In this document: in pieces, positions 27,603-36,348 of the stretch
Layout: each line of letters begins with the position of its first letter
Numbering within the stretch: the stretch's first letter is position 1
NCBI GenBank assembly: GCA_963761775.1
Contig: CAVXIF010000005.1
Coordinates: 62,001-126,000, forward strand
Direction: 5' to 3'
Origin: Parerythrobacter_A sp963761775
GTDB lineage: Bacteria > Pseudomonadota > Alphaproteobacteria > Sphingomonadales > Sphingomonadaceae
Length of the DNA stretch: 64,000 bases
Made by a program: the position numbers and the translations under genes
Notes under the pieces: generated by a model
The model's input: only the letters and a program-made list of their open reading frames with translations
What the model was told of the DNA's origin: nothing
Database searches by the model: none

Positions 27603-28073
27603 ATGTCGACGATCGGAGCGGACAGCTCGGTATGGTATAACTGCGTGCTGCGGGCCGACACCTGCGCCATCACCATCGGCGAACGCAGCAATATCCAGGA
27701 CGGCAGCGTGCTCCACGGCGACCCGCCCCGCCCCGGTGATCCCGATGGCTCGCCGCTGGTGATCGGCGACGATGTGCTGGTCGGTCACATGGTCATGCTG
27801 CATGGCTGCACCGTGATGGATCGCGGCTTTGTCGGGCTGGGCGCCATCGCGATGAACAAAGCGGTAATCGCCTCCGATTCCATGCTGGCGGCGGGCGCGA
27901 TGCTGACCGAAGGCAAGGTGATGGAGACAGGCATGCTGTGGGCTGGCCGCCCCGCCAAACCGATGAAGGCGCTGTCCGAAGCGGCCATTGCGGGCATGAA
28001 GATGGGCACCGTGCATTACACGCAAAACGCGAAGAACCACGCTGCCGCGATTGGCGAGGCCGACCTGAGCTGA
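27603..28073 (+). CDS. Gamma carbonic anhydrase family protein (N-terminus frameshifted)
   Basis: Left-handed beta-helix, trimeric, probably zinc or iron enzyme of the gamma-CA/PaaY type. The open frame gives 156 aa from STIGADSSVWYNCVLRAD to the C-terminus, with the hexapeptide repeats and metal-ligand region GHMVMLHGC. The usual first 30 residues are visible upstream but in other frames: RPGVTIIPIE, then APQIHDSAFIAPGCTI, then IGDV (about 27509-27602). Extra bases near 27540-27546, 27597 and 27606 would restore one gene starting about 27500. The ATG at 27603 is therefore probably not the true start. Confidence 0.85.
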   Translation: MSTIGADSSVWYNCVLRADTCAITIGERSNIQDGSVLHGDPPRPGDPDGSPLVIGDDVLVGHMVMLHGCTVMDRGFVGLGAIAMNKAVIASDSMLAAGAMLTEGKVMETGMLWAGRPAKPMKALSEAAIAGMKMGTVHYTQNAKNHAAAIGEADLS

Positions 28074-28104
28074 AGTTGCGCCGCGCAACTTTGCGCGCTG
28101 AACG

Positions 28105-28617
28105 TCAGACAGGCGGCGCTTTGAAATAGCGCCCCATATGCGGGATGAAGTCCGACTTGCCGAGCGGTACACCGCGATTGCGCAGGATCGCGTAAGCGGT
28201 TGTGACGTGGAAATAGAAATTGGGCAGCACCCAGTCGCGAACATATTCTTCCGCGCTCAGTTCGAACGCCATGCCATTGGGCAGGTGGAGCGAAATGCGG
28301 GTATCCGCTGCACATATCTTCGCTGGATCGAGCGCATCCAGCGCAGCCTTTGCCTCGGCAATACGCGCTTTCGCATCGGCCAGCGTTTCCGGATTGTCGT
28401 CTTCCCAGTGCGGCCCCGCCTCACCCGTCAGCTTGCCCAGCGCCTCCCCCGGTATATTGGCGATGAAGCGCAACTGCCACGCCAGCGGGTGCATATCGGG
28501 CGCGATTGCGGCGTGCAGCAGCGGATCGCCGCCATTGGCTTCGGCCTTGGCGATCATGCCGGTTACCGTGGCCAGCATATCGCGCAAGGCGGGGATCAGG
28601 TGGTCGTGAAGTGTCAT
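28105..28617 (-). CDS. DUF1993 domain-containing protein
   Basis: 170 aa, all-helical, soluble. MTLHDHLIPALRDMLATVTGMIAKAE and the central region with HPLAWQLRFIA and FYFHVTTAYAILRNRGVPLGKSDF match the DUF1993 family, a DinB-like four-helix fold without assigned function. Several His residues (H5, then ISLHLP, FHVT) could bind metal, but this is a guess. It follows the ligase gene on the same strand (13 bp apart) and is probably in the exonuclease-ligase transcript. Confidence 0.85.
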   Translation of the reverse strand: MTLHDHLIPALRDMLATVTGMIAKAEANGGDPLLHAAIAPDMHPLAWQLRFIANIPGEALGKLTGEAGPHWEDDNPETLADAKARIAEAKAALDALDPAKICAADTRISLHLPNGMAFELSAEEYVRDWVLPNFYFHVTTAYAILRNRGVPLGKSDFIPHMGRYFKAPPV

Positions 28618-28630
28618 CGGTCCGGCTTTC

Positions 28631-30242
28631 TCAATCGCGGACCAGCGCCATCAGCGTCTCGATCCGGTCCGCTTCATGCGCGGGTTTGTCCCAGCGGATG
28701 CGGTGGATGCGGGGGAAGCGCATGGCAAGGCCGGACTTGTGCCGCTTGCTCGAATGCACGCTGTCGAACGCGACTTCGAATACCAGCTCGCGCGCCGTTT
28801 CGCGCACCGGGCCGAAACGGTTGACCGTGTTCTGGCGGACATGCTTGTCGATCTTCTTCAGCTCCTCGTCGGTGAAGCCGGAATAGGCCTTGCCCACCGG
28901 CAGCAGTTCCGCGCCTGCATCGGGGTCGCCGTTCCAGCAACCGAAGGTGTAATCGGAAAAGAAGCTGGATCGCTTGCCGCTGCCGCGCTGCGCATACATC
29001 AGCACCGCGTCGATCAGCAGCGGATCGCGTTTCCATTTGTACCAGTATCCCACACGCCGACCGGCGATGTAGGGGCTGTCGCGGCGTTTCAGCATCAGCC
29101 CTTCGATGGCATCGTCGCGGCTACCTTCGCGGATGCGGGCCAGGTCGGCGAAGTCGCTGGCTTCCACGGTGTCGCTGATATCGAAGCGTTCTTCGGGCAG
29201 GCGTTCCATCAGCGCCTCCAGCGCAGCGCGGCGTTCCGTCCAGGGCAGCGGTCGCAGATCCTCGCCATCGCGCAGCAGCACGTCATACAGCCGTACGAAA
29301 GCAGGCGCTTCGGCCAGCATCTTCTTGCTGACGGTCTTGCGCCCGAGCCTTTGCTGCAACGCATTGAAACTGGCTGCGCCGCCTTCTTCCCCGCCTTGCA
29401 CATTGCCGCGGACCAGCAATTCGCCATCCAGCACGGCGGGAAAGGGCAGCGCGTCGAGCATTTCAGGGAACGTCGCCGAAATATCGTCGCCGCTGCGCGA
29501 ATAGACGCGCGTTTCGGCATGCTCACCGTGGCCTGCGCGGACCAGCTGCACGCGGATACCGTCCCATTTCCATTCAGCCGCGTAATCGGCGAGGTCCACC
29601 TCGGTTTCCTCCAGCGGATGGGCCAGCATGAACGGGCGGAAAGTGGGCAGGTTGTCGATATCGGGCGGGTCGGCGCCGTCCGCTGCCCAGGCGAACAGTT
29701 CCGCATAGGGCGGCGACAGCGCGTGCCAGTACTCCTCCACGCGATCGACCGACACGTCGAACGCCTGCGCAAACGCCGTCTTGGCCAAGCGGCTGGACAC
29801 CCCGATCCGCATCCCGCCGGTGGCGAATTTCAGCAGGGCATAGCGGCCCGACGGATCGAGCCGGTCCAGCAGCGGCGGCAATTCGGCCTGCACCGTCTTG
29901 CGCGTCATCGCCTCCAAGCAGGCCGACCGCTTCGGAGACGTCGGGCGCAGGCTGGTTCGCTGCTTCGAACGGTTCGGGCCACAACAGGCTGGCGGTTTCG
30001 GCGGTGTCGCCCACGAAATCGCGACTCAGCGTCCACAACACCTCGTCCACGCGGTCTTTCAGCATGGTGCGAATGGTGTTGCTCTTGATGGCCGGAAAGT
30101 CGAGCCCGTCGGACAGGGCCGCCAGCGCCCAGCCCCGATCCGGATCGGCGGTCTCGCGCAGATATTCCGCGATCAGGCGCAGCTTCTCGTTGCGGCTGCG
30201 GGTATAGATCAGCGCATCGATGAGGGCGGCGAACGCTTCCAT
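28631..30242 (-). pseudogene. ATP-dependent DNA ligase (LigC / cisplatin-damage-response type), frameshifted
   Basis: Seals DNA nicks using ATP. The N-terminal frame from 30242 (MEAFAALIDALIYTRSRNEKL) runs to PDVSEAV. The match resumes one frame over as LEAMTRKTVQAELPPLLDRL and reaches the stop at 28631. The nucleotidyl-transfer motif I WKWDGIR has the catalytic Lys at about residue 225 of the corrected 536-aa protein. Motifs RSGDDIS, LDGELLV and EGLMLKR follow. One extra G/C at 29921-29924 explains the break. It is paired with an MBL-fold exonuclease 240 bp upstream, the usual ligase-associated arrangement. Confidence 0.88.
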
Positions 30243-30483
30243 CGCTCAGGTCCGGATCGCCGAGACGACCCATGGAACACATTCGCCGCGTTTTACGCAC
30301 CCCCGTCCGGCTATCGAAACACACGCGAAACCGGGCTTTGTTCCGCATTTCTGCAAACGGGCGTGTAACTTTCGCAGGTTCGATCTCCGGGTCTTCGGTT
30401 CGCTCGCCTTGTACGCGGCATGGCGCGTGTAGGACAGCCGCAAGACTTCGGCGCTTCGTGTTGGCAGAGCAAGCGGGCCGACA

Positions 30484-31503
30484 TCACTCATCCTCGTCCT
30501 CGCGCCCGATCAATGCCAGCGCACGCGCCTTGCGCTGATGCAGCTGGTTCCAGCGCAGCAGGGCCTCTTCGCGGCCATGCGTGATCCAGGTCTCCTGAGG
30601 GTTCACTTCCTCGATGGTGCGCGTCAGCTCGCCCCAGTCGGCATGGTCGGAAATCACCAGCGGCAGCTCGACATTGCGCTGCCGCGCGCGCTGCCGCACC
30701 CGCATCCAGCCGCTGGCCATCGCGGTGATCGGATCGGGCAGGCGGCGGCTCCAGCGGTCGTTCAGCGCGGCGGGCGGCGACACCACGATGTGTCCGCGCA
30801 TGTCGTCCTTGGTGTGTTCCGACACCAGCCGCAACTCGCCCAGCGCGACGCCGTGTTCCTCGTACAGGCGGCACATTTTCTCCATCGCGCCGTGCAGATA
30901 GATCGGCTGGTGGTGCCCCGCCGCGCGCAGTTCCGCGATGACCCGCTGCGCCTTGCCCAGCGCATAGGCACCGATCAGCACGCAGCGGTCGGGATGCGCC
31001 GCCAGCCGGTCGAGCAGCTTGGCCATTTCCTCCGCAATGGGCGGATGGCTGAACAGGGGCAGGCCAAAGGTCGCCTCGGTAATCAGGATATCGCAGGGCG
31101 TCACTTCGAACGGCGGGCAAGTCGGGTCCGCCCGCCGCTTGTAATCGCCAGTAGCAATGATTTTCTCGCCGGCATGCTCCAGCAGGATTTGCGCGCTGCC
31201 CAGCACATGCCCGGCGGGAATATACGTCGCATCGACCCCGCCTTTCAGCCGGATCGTCTCGCCATATTCAACCGGCGTTGCCTTGCCGCCCGATGGCCCC
31301 TCGCCCGTCTGGTAGCGCAGCTTCATGATCGCCAGCGTTTCAGGCGTGGCGACCGTTCCGCCATGCCCACCGCGGGCATGGTCGGCATGGCCATGCGTCA
31401 CCAGCGCGCAGTCCACCGCCTTGGACGGATCGATCCAGGCATCGGCGGGTTTGACGTAAATGCCGTGCGGATGCGGCTCTATCCAGGAATGGGGGGTGGG
31501 CAT
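30484..31503 (-). CDS. Ligase-associated DNA exonuclease (metallo-beta-lactamase / beta-CASP fold)
   Basis: 339 aa. The zinc motif THGHADH is at residues 36-42. GHVLGSAQILLE, TGDYKRRADP and EATFG identify the CPSF/SNM1-like family annotated as ligase-associated exonuclease (YSH1-like in old annotations). ISDHADWGEL carries a late metal ligand. It likely trims DNA ends for the ligase immediately downstream on the same strand. The usual companions (Lhr-like helicase, phosphoesterase) are not adjacent. The 241-bp gap (30243-30483) contains nothing recognisable. Confidence 0.9.
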   Translation of the reverse strand: MPTPHSWIEPHPHGIYVKPADAWIDPSKAVDCALVTHGHADHARGGHGGTVATPETLAIMKLRYQTGEGPSGGKATPVEYGETIRLKGGVDATYIPAGHVLGSAQILLEHAGEKIIATGDYKRRADPTCPPFEVTPCDILITEATFGLPLFSHPPIAEEMAKLLDRLAAHPDRCVLIGAYALGKAQRVIAELRAAGHHQPIYLHGAMEKMCRLYEEHGVALGELRLVSEHTKDDMRGHIVVSPPAALNDRWSRRLPDPITAMASGWMRVRQRARQRNVELPLVISDHADWGELTRTIEEVNPQETWITHGREEALLRWNQLHQRKARALALIGREDEDE

Positions 31504-31551
31504 TATCGTGGAACGGGCGGAGCCGGTTGCCGGTTCCGCCCGTTGTAAAGG

Positions 31552-33927
31552 TCAGCTTTCCTTCTGTTCCCCGGCGGCGGCATCCGTTGCCGTGTCGCTG
31601 GCATCGGACGCCTTTTTCGTTACCTTCTTGCGAACGGGCGCTTTGCGTTTGGCTTTAGGCGGAGCCGGGCTGATTTCAAAGCTGGGCTTGCCGTCCTTCA
31701 GGCTCACCGACACCTCGCCACCATCGGCGAGCTTGCCGAACAGCAATTCCTCGGCGAGCGGCTGCTTGATCCGATCCTGGATGAGGCGGCCCATCGGGCG
31801 CGCGCCGTACAGACGATCGTAACCCTTTTCGGCCAGCCAGCCCTTGGCCTCTTCGTCGAACTGGATGTGGACGTTCTGGTCCGCCAGCTGCAATTCCAGT
31901 TGGAGGATGAACTTGTCGACCACGCGCGCCACGGTGTCCCTGCCCAGATAGGCGAAGGGCACGATGGCATCGAGGCGGTTGCGGAATTCGGGCGAGAACA
32001 TCTTCTTCACCGCTTCCTCGCTCGCGTCTTCCTTCGACACATCGCCGAAGCCGATACCCGTGCTGGCCATGTCGGCGGCCCCGGCATTGGTCGTCATCAC
32101 CAGCACAACATTGCGGAAATCCACAGTCTTGCCGTGATGGTCGGTCAGGCGACCGTTATCCATCACCTGCAACAGGATATTGAAGAGGTCGGGGTGCGCC
32201 TTCTCGATCTCGTCGAGCAGCAGCACGCAATGCGGGTTCTGGTCGACCGCATCGGTCAGCAGGCCGCCCTGGTCGTAGCCGACATAGCCCGGAGGCGCGC
32301 CGATCAGGCGGCTGACGCTGTGGCGTTCCATATATTCGGACATGTCGAAGCGTTTCAGCTCGATGCCCATGATGCTGGAGAGCTGGCGCGCGACTTCGGT
32401 CTTGCCGACGCCGGTGGGGCCGCTGAACAGGAAACTGCCGATGGGCTTGTCGGGATCGCGCAGGCCCGCACGGCTCAGCTTCATCGCGGTCGCCAGCTTG
32501 CCGACGGCAAAATCCTGTCCGAACACGACATGCTTCAGGTCGCGTTCGAGGTTTTCGAGCGCCTTCTTGTCGTCCTTGCTGACCGATTTTGGCGGGATGC
32601 GCGCCATCGTCGCGATGACCTGCTCCACTTCGCGCGCGGTGATCTTCTTCTTGCGGCGGCTGGGCGGGACCAGCATCTGCATCGCACCGACCTCGTCGAT
32701 TACGTCGATCGCCTTGTCGGGCAGCTTTCGGTCGTTGATGTAGCGCGCCGACAGCTCGACGGCGGTTTTCAGCGCGTCGGGCGTGTATTTCACCTTGTGG
32801 TGATCCTCGAACGCGCTGCGCAGGCCCTTGAGTATCTTGACCGTATCCTCGACAGTCGGCTCGTTCACGTCGATCTTCTGGAACCGCCGCAGCAGGGCGC
32901 GGTCCTTCTCGAAATGGTTGCGGAATTCCTTGTAGGTGGTCGAACCCACGCAGCGGATCGTGCCGCCGCTCAGCGCGGGCTTCAGGAGGTTGGAAGCATC
33001 CATCGCCCCGCCGCTGGTCGCGCCTGCACCGATGACGGTGTGAATCTCGTCGATGAACAGGATCGCATGCGGCATCGCTTCCAGTTCGTTCACGACCTGC
33101 TTCAGCCGTTCCTCGAAATCGCCGCGATAGCGTGTGCCCGCCAGCAACGCGCCCATGTCGAGCGAGTAGATGACGGCTTCTTCCAACACTTCGGGCACGT
33201 CGCCTTCGACGATCTTGCGCGCCAGCCCCTCCGCGATTGCGGTCTTGCCGACTCCGGGATCGCCAACATAAAGCGGGTTGTTTTTCGAACGGCGGCACAG
33301 GATCTGCACGGTGCGGTCCACTTCCGGTCCGCGCCCGATCAGCGGATCGACTTTGCCGGCTTCCGCCTTCTTGTTCAGGTTGACGGTGAACTGGTCGAGC
33401 GCGGTTTCCTTCTTGCCATCGCCCTTTGCATCCTTCTCGCCCGCCGGAACATCCTCGCCCTGCGCCGCGCTACCCTCGGCGGGCTGGCCGCCCTTGCCGA
33501 TGCCGTGGCTGATGAAGCTGACCGCATCCAGTCGGCTCATGTCCTGCTGCTGCAGGAAATAGACCGCATAGCTGTCGCGTTCCGAGAACAGCGCCACCAG
33601 CACGTTTGCGCCCGTAACCGTATCCTTGCCGCTGGACTGCACATGCAGGATCGCGCGCTGGACCACGCGCTGGAACCCGGCGGTGGGCTGCGGATCGGCA
33701 TCTTCCTCGGTTTTCAGCGACTGGTATTCCTGGTCGAGATATTGCCGCGCGACCTCGCCCAGCTCCTTCATGTCCACGCCGCACGAATTCATCACCGCCG
33801 CCGCGTCCTCGTCATCGATCAGCGCCAGCAGCAGATGCTCCAGCGTGGCGTATTCGTGATGCCGCTCGGCTGCGCTGGCGAGCGCATTATGGAGCGTTTT
33901 TTCGAGGTTCTGGGCGAAACTTGGCAT
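31552..33927 (-). CDS. clpA: ATP-dependent Clp protease ATP-binding subunit ClpA
   Basis: Two-ring AAA+ unfoldase feeding ClpP. The 791-aa protein has the N-terminal Clp-N repeats (to about 150), D1 with Walker A GDPGVGKT, D2 with Walker A GPTGVGKT, and LFIDEIHT. The ClpP-docking loop region STGIGFGD is in D2. The Lys/Ala-rich C-terminal tail (PKAKRKAPVRKKVTKKASDAS) is a local extension. No clpS was found directly upstream here. It is transcribed alone, with a small gap to the DUF1192 gene. Confidence 0.96.
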   Translation of the reverse strand: MPSFAQNLEKTLHNALASAAERHHEYATLEHLLLALIDDEDAAAVMNSCGVDMKELGEVARQYLDQEYQSLKTEEDADPQPTAGFQRVVQRAILHVQSSGKDTVTGANVLVALFSERDSYAVYFLQQQDMSRLDAVSFISHGIGKGGQPAEGSAAQGEDVPAGEKDAKGDGKKETALDQFTVNLNKKAEAGKVDPLIGRGPEVDRTVQILCRRSKNNPLYVGDPGVGKTAIAEGLARKIVEGDVPEVLEEAVIYSLDMGALLAGTRYRGDFEERLKQVVNELEAMPHAILFIDEIHTVIGAGATSGGAMDASNLLKPALSGGTIRCVGSTTYKEFRNHFEKDRALLRRFQKIDVNEPTVEDTVKILKGLRSAFEDHHKVKYTPDALKTAVELSARYINDRKLPDKAIDVIDEVGAMQMLVPPSRRKKKITAREVEQVIATMARIPPKSVSKDDKKALENLERDLKHVVFGQDFAVGKLATAMKLSRAGLRDPDKPIGSFLFSGPTGVGKTEVARQLSSIMGIELKRFDMSEYMERHSVSRLIGAPPGYVGYDQGGLLTDAVDQNPHCVLLLDEIEKAHPDLFNILLQVMDNGRLTDHHGKTVDFRNVVLVMTTNAGAADMASTGIGFGDVSKEDASEEAVKKMFSPEFRNRLDAIVPFAYLGRDTVARVVDKFILQLELQLADQNVHIQFDEEAKGWLAEKGYDRLYGARPMGRLIQDRIKQPLAEELLFGKLADGGEVSVSLKDGKPSFEISPAPPKAKRKAPVRKKVTKKASDASDTATDAAAGEQKES

Positions 33928-34010
33928 GGCGTGACCTTACGGGTGCAGAGTGTGTCGGCAATATAGGAACTTGCCGCGCATTGTGGAGGGGAGGGCGGCG
34001 ACAGGTGCTC

Positions 34011-34211
34011 TCACGGCGATTTGCCGAATAGCCTGTCCGCCGCGCGGCGGTGGTCGGCGGCGGCATCGCGATGCGCGGTGACGCGGGCGATTTCTGCCTC
34101 GAGCAGGGCGATGCGCAGGGCCAGCTCGTCCTGCGAATAGGGCGTCAGGTCTTCGGTTGCCAGCGCGGCAGCGGCATCGTGCGTTTTGCGGGGTTCGTCC
34201 GGAATATCCAT
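34011..34211 (-). CDS. DUF1192 domain-containing small protein
   Basis: 66 aa from the ATG at 34211 (MDIPDEPRKTH); an upstream in-frame start at 34250 adds 13 residues. The core TPYSQDELALRIALLEAEIARVTAHR is the DUF1192 signature, a short coiled-coil-like helix of unknown function found in alphaproteobacteria. It is divergent from the quinone oxidoreductase, an arrangement seen in related genomes. Confidence 0.75.
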   Translation of the reverse strand: MDIPDEPRKTHDAAAALATEDLTPYSQDELALRIALLEAEIARVTAHRDAAADHRRAADRLFGKSP

Positions 34212-34358
34212 TGCCAGGGGAGTGTCGCAAGGCAGGACGGTTGCTGTCAATTGCCTTCGCCGCTAGCGAACAATGCAATAGTGCGGCAGGCGCGGCGCAG
34301 GGGTAATAAAGCTGCGCTGGAAAGGGGTTTTGGGGTGGCGACAGATATTCCGGCACAA

Positions 34359-35349
34359 ATGACAGCGATCGCCTATGCGCAACCGGGCGACGCCGACGTC
34401 CTGAGTGCGCAATCGGTACCGGTGCCGGACCCGCGCGCGAGCGAAGTGCTGGTGCAGGTCGCCTTTGCTGGCGTGAACCGGCCCGACGTCATCCAGCGCA
34501 AGGGGCTGTACCCGCCGCCGCCCGATGCTTCGCCGCTGCTGGGTCTGGAGATATCGGGAACCGTCGTGGCTATCGGCGAGGGCGTGCCCGAAACATGGCT
34601 TGGCCGGAAGGTGTGCGGCCTCGCTCCGGGCGGAGGCTATGCCGGATTTTGCCGCCTGCCTGCCGAACACTGCCTGCCGGTGGACGACGCAATGCCGTTG
34701 GCCGAGGCGGCTGCGATTCCCGAAACGCTGTTCACCGTGTGGCACAACGTGTTCCAGCGCGGCCATGCGCGCGATGGCGAGACATTGCTGGTCCACGGCG
34801 GCACCAGCGGCATCGGCACGATGGCGACGATGCTGGGGGCCGCGTTCGGGCTTGAGGTGCTGGTGACATGCGGCACGGATGCGAAATGCACCGCCGCGCG
34901 CAAATTCGGCGCCGCGCATGCCTTCAATTATCACGACACCGATTTCGTCGACGAGGTGAAGGCGGCAACCGGTGGCGCGGGCGTCGATATCGTACTGGAT
35001 ATGGTGTCGGGTGATTATGTGCCGCGCAACCTGCGCTGCCTCGCCACCGAGGGGCGGCACGTGACCATCGCCGTGCTGGGCGGGATGACGGCGGAGCTGA
35101 ACATGGCGCTTGTCATGCAGAAGCGACTGACGCTGACCGGCTCAACCCTGCGCGCCCGCAGCGACACGTTCAAGACGATGCTTTGCCAGGAGATCGAGGC
35201 CACTGCCTGGCCGCTGTTCCTGGACGGCGAGATTTGCCCGGTGATGGATCGCGTGTTCCCGCTGGCCGATGCCGCCGACGCGCACCGGCGCATGGAAGCC
35301 GGTACGCATATCGGCAAGATCGTGCTGGAGGTCGGCGGGGAACCGCTGA
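34359..35349 (+). CDS. NAD(P)H-quinone oxidoreductase (zeta-crystallin type MDR), 3' end frameshifted
   Basis: MTAIAYAQPGDADVLSAQSV starts at 34359. The medium-chain dehydrogenase fold has FAGVNRPDVIQRKG, the NADPH motif VHGGTSGIGTMA, and TGGAGVDIVLDMVSGDY, and lacks zinc ligands. The literal frame has no stop after HIGKIVLEVGG and would run on for hundreds of codons over the next gene. One extra G in the G-run at 35337-35340 would give HIGKIVLEVGGNR and a stop at 35347-35349, yielding the family's usual 329 aa. That end is therefore preferred. Confidence 0.85.
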
Positions 35350-35385
35350 CATGGCTCGTCGGATGCCCGGGTTCCACGCATACCG

Positions 35386-35401
35386 TGTTTCACGTGAAAC
35401 T
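35386..35401. promoter_or_regulatory. Distal parS-like site 4 (15/16)
   Basis: TGTTTCACGTGAAACT matches parS except at the last base. It lies in the gap between the quinone oxidoreductase and the DUF1013 gene, about 24 kb from parAB. Confidence 0.75.
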
Positions 35402-35538
35402 CGAGTTCGGCTTGCCAGATACGCTAAACAGGTTGCCCCTCGGCCAAGCTGGCCTAATCACATTCGCGCGTGGCCGCTCCGGGAAGGGGCGGCCCTTTGT
35501 ATTTTATGCGCCGCGCCTGTGCGGCGAGAGAGACAGAT

Positions 35539-36348
35539 ATGGCCGAACAACCCAAACCCCTGATGCCGCACGCCACCGCGACCTGGTTGGTGGACAATAC
35601 CGGTCTCGGCTTCGAACAGATTGCCGAATTTTGCGGTATCCACATCCTCGAAGTGCAGGCAATGGCCGACGATCTGGCGGGCAGCAAGTATACCGGCCGC
35701 GACCCCCTGCATTCGGGCGAGCTGACGCAGGACGAGATCGACAAGGGCCAGGCCGACGGCGATTACCGGCTGGTGATGCAGAAGGCGCCCGTCGAAGTGA
35801 CGCGCACCAAGGGACCGCGTTACACGCCGGTTTCCAAGCGGCAGGACAAGCCCGATGGCATCGCCTGGGTGCTGCGCAACCACCCCGAAGTGTCCGACGC
35901 GCAGATTTCCAAGCTGATCGGTACCACGCGCAACACGATCAACGCGATTCGCGAGCGCAGTCACTGGAACATCCAGAATATCCAGCCAAAGGATCCGGTA
36001 ACGGTCGGTTTGTGCGCGCAGCGCGAGCTGGACGCCGTGGTCGCCAAGGCCGCCGAACGCGCCGAGAAGCAGGCGATCAAGGATGGCACGGTCGAGGAAG
36101 CACCCGCCGAAGACACCCAGGGCATGGTCGAGAAAATCAGCGACGAGGACCGCCTGATCGAACAGCTGCGCGCCGAACGCGCCGAGAACGAGAAGGTCGC
36201 TGCCGAGGCCGCGCAGGAAGCCGAAGCCGCCGCATGGCTGGAAGCGAAGCGCGCTGCCGAAGCGGGCGAAACGCCTCCGGCCCCCGCAGAAGCAGAACCG
36301 GCCCCCGCAGCCGATACGCCTGCCGAAACGCCAGACGCCAATGGCTGA
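35539..36348 (+). CDS. DUF1013 / TrcR-type cell-cycle transcriptional regulator
   Basis: 269 aa from the ATG at 35539 (MAEQPKPLMPHATATWLVD). The conserved block TGLGFEQIAEFCGIHILEVQAMAD suggests a helix-turn-helix, and a second block IAWVLRNHPEVSDAQISKLIGTTRNTINAIRERSHWN is another HTH-like segment. The C-terminal third is Glu/Ala/Pro-rich and probably disordered. The family (DUF1013) is annotated as TrcR, a cell-cycle regulator, in alphaproteobacteria. Its 3' end overlaps the acyl-CoA ligase start by 8 bp. Confidence 0.88.
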   Translation: MAEQPKPLMPHATATWLVDNTGLGFEQIAEFCGIHILEVQAMADDLAGSKYTGRDPLHSGELTQDEIDKGQADGDYRLVMQKAPVEVTRTKGPRYTPVSKRQDKPDGIAWVLRNHPEVSDAQISKLIGTTRNTINAIRERSHWNIQNIQPKDPVTVGLCAQRELDAVVAKAAERAEKQAIKDGTVEEAPAEDTQGMVEKISDEDRLIEQLRAERAENEKVAAEAAQEAEAAAWLEAKRAAEAGETPPAPAEAEPAPAADTPAETPDANG

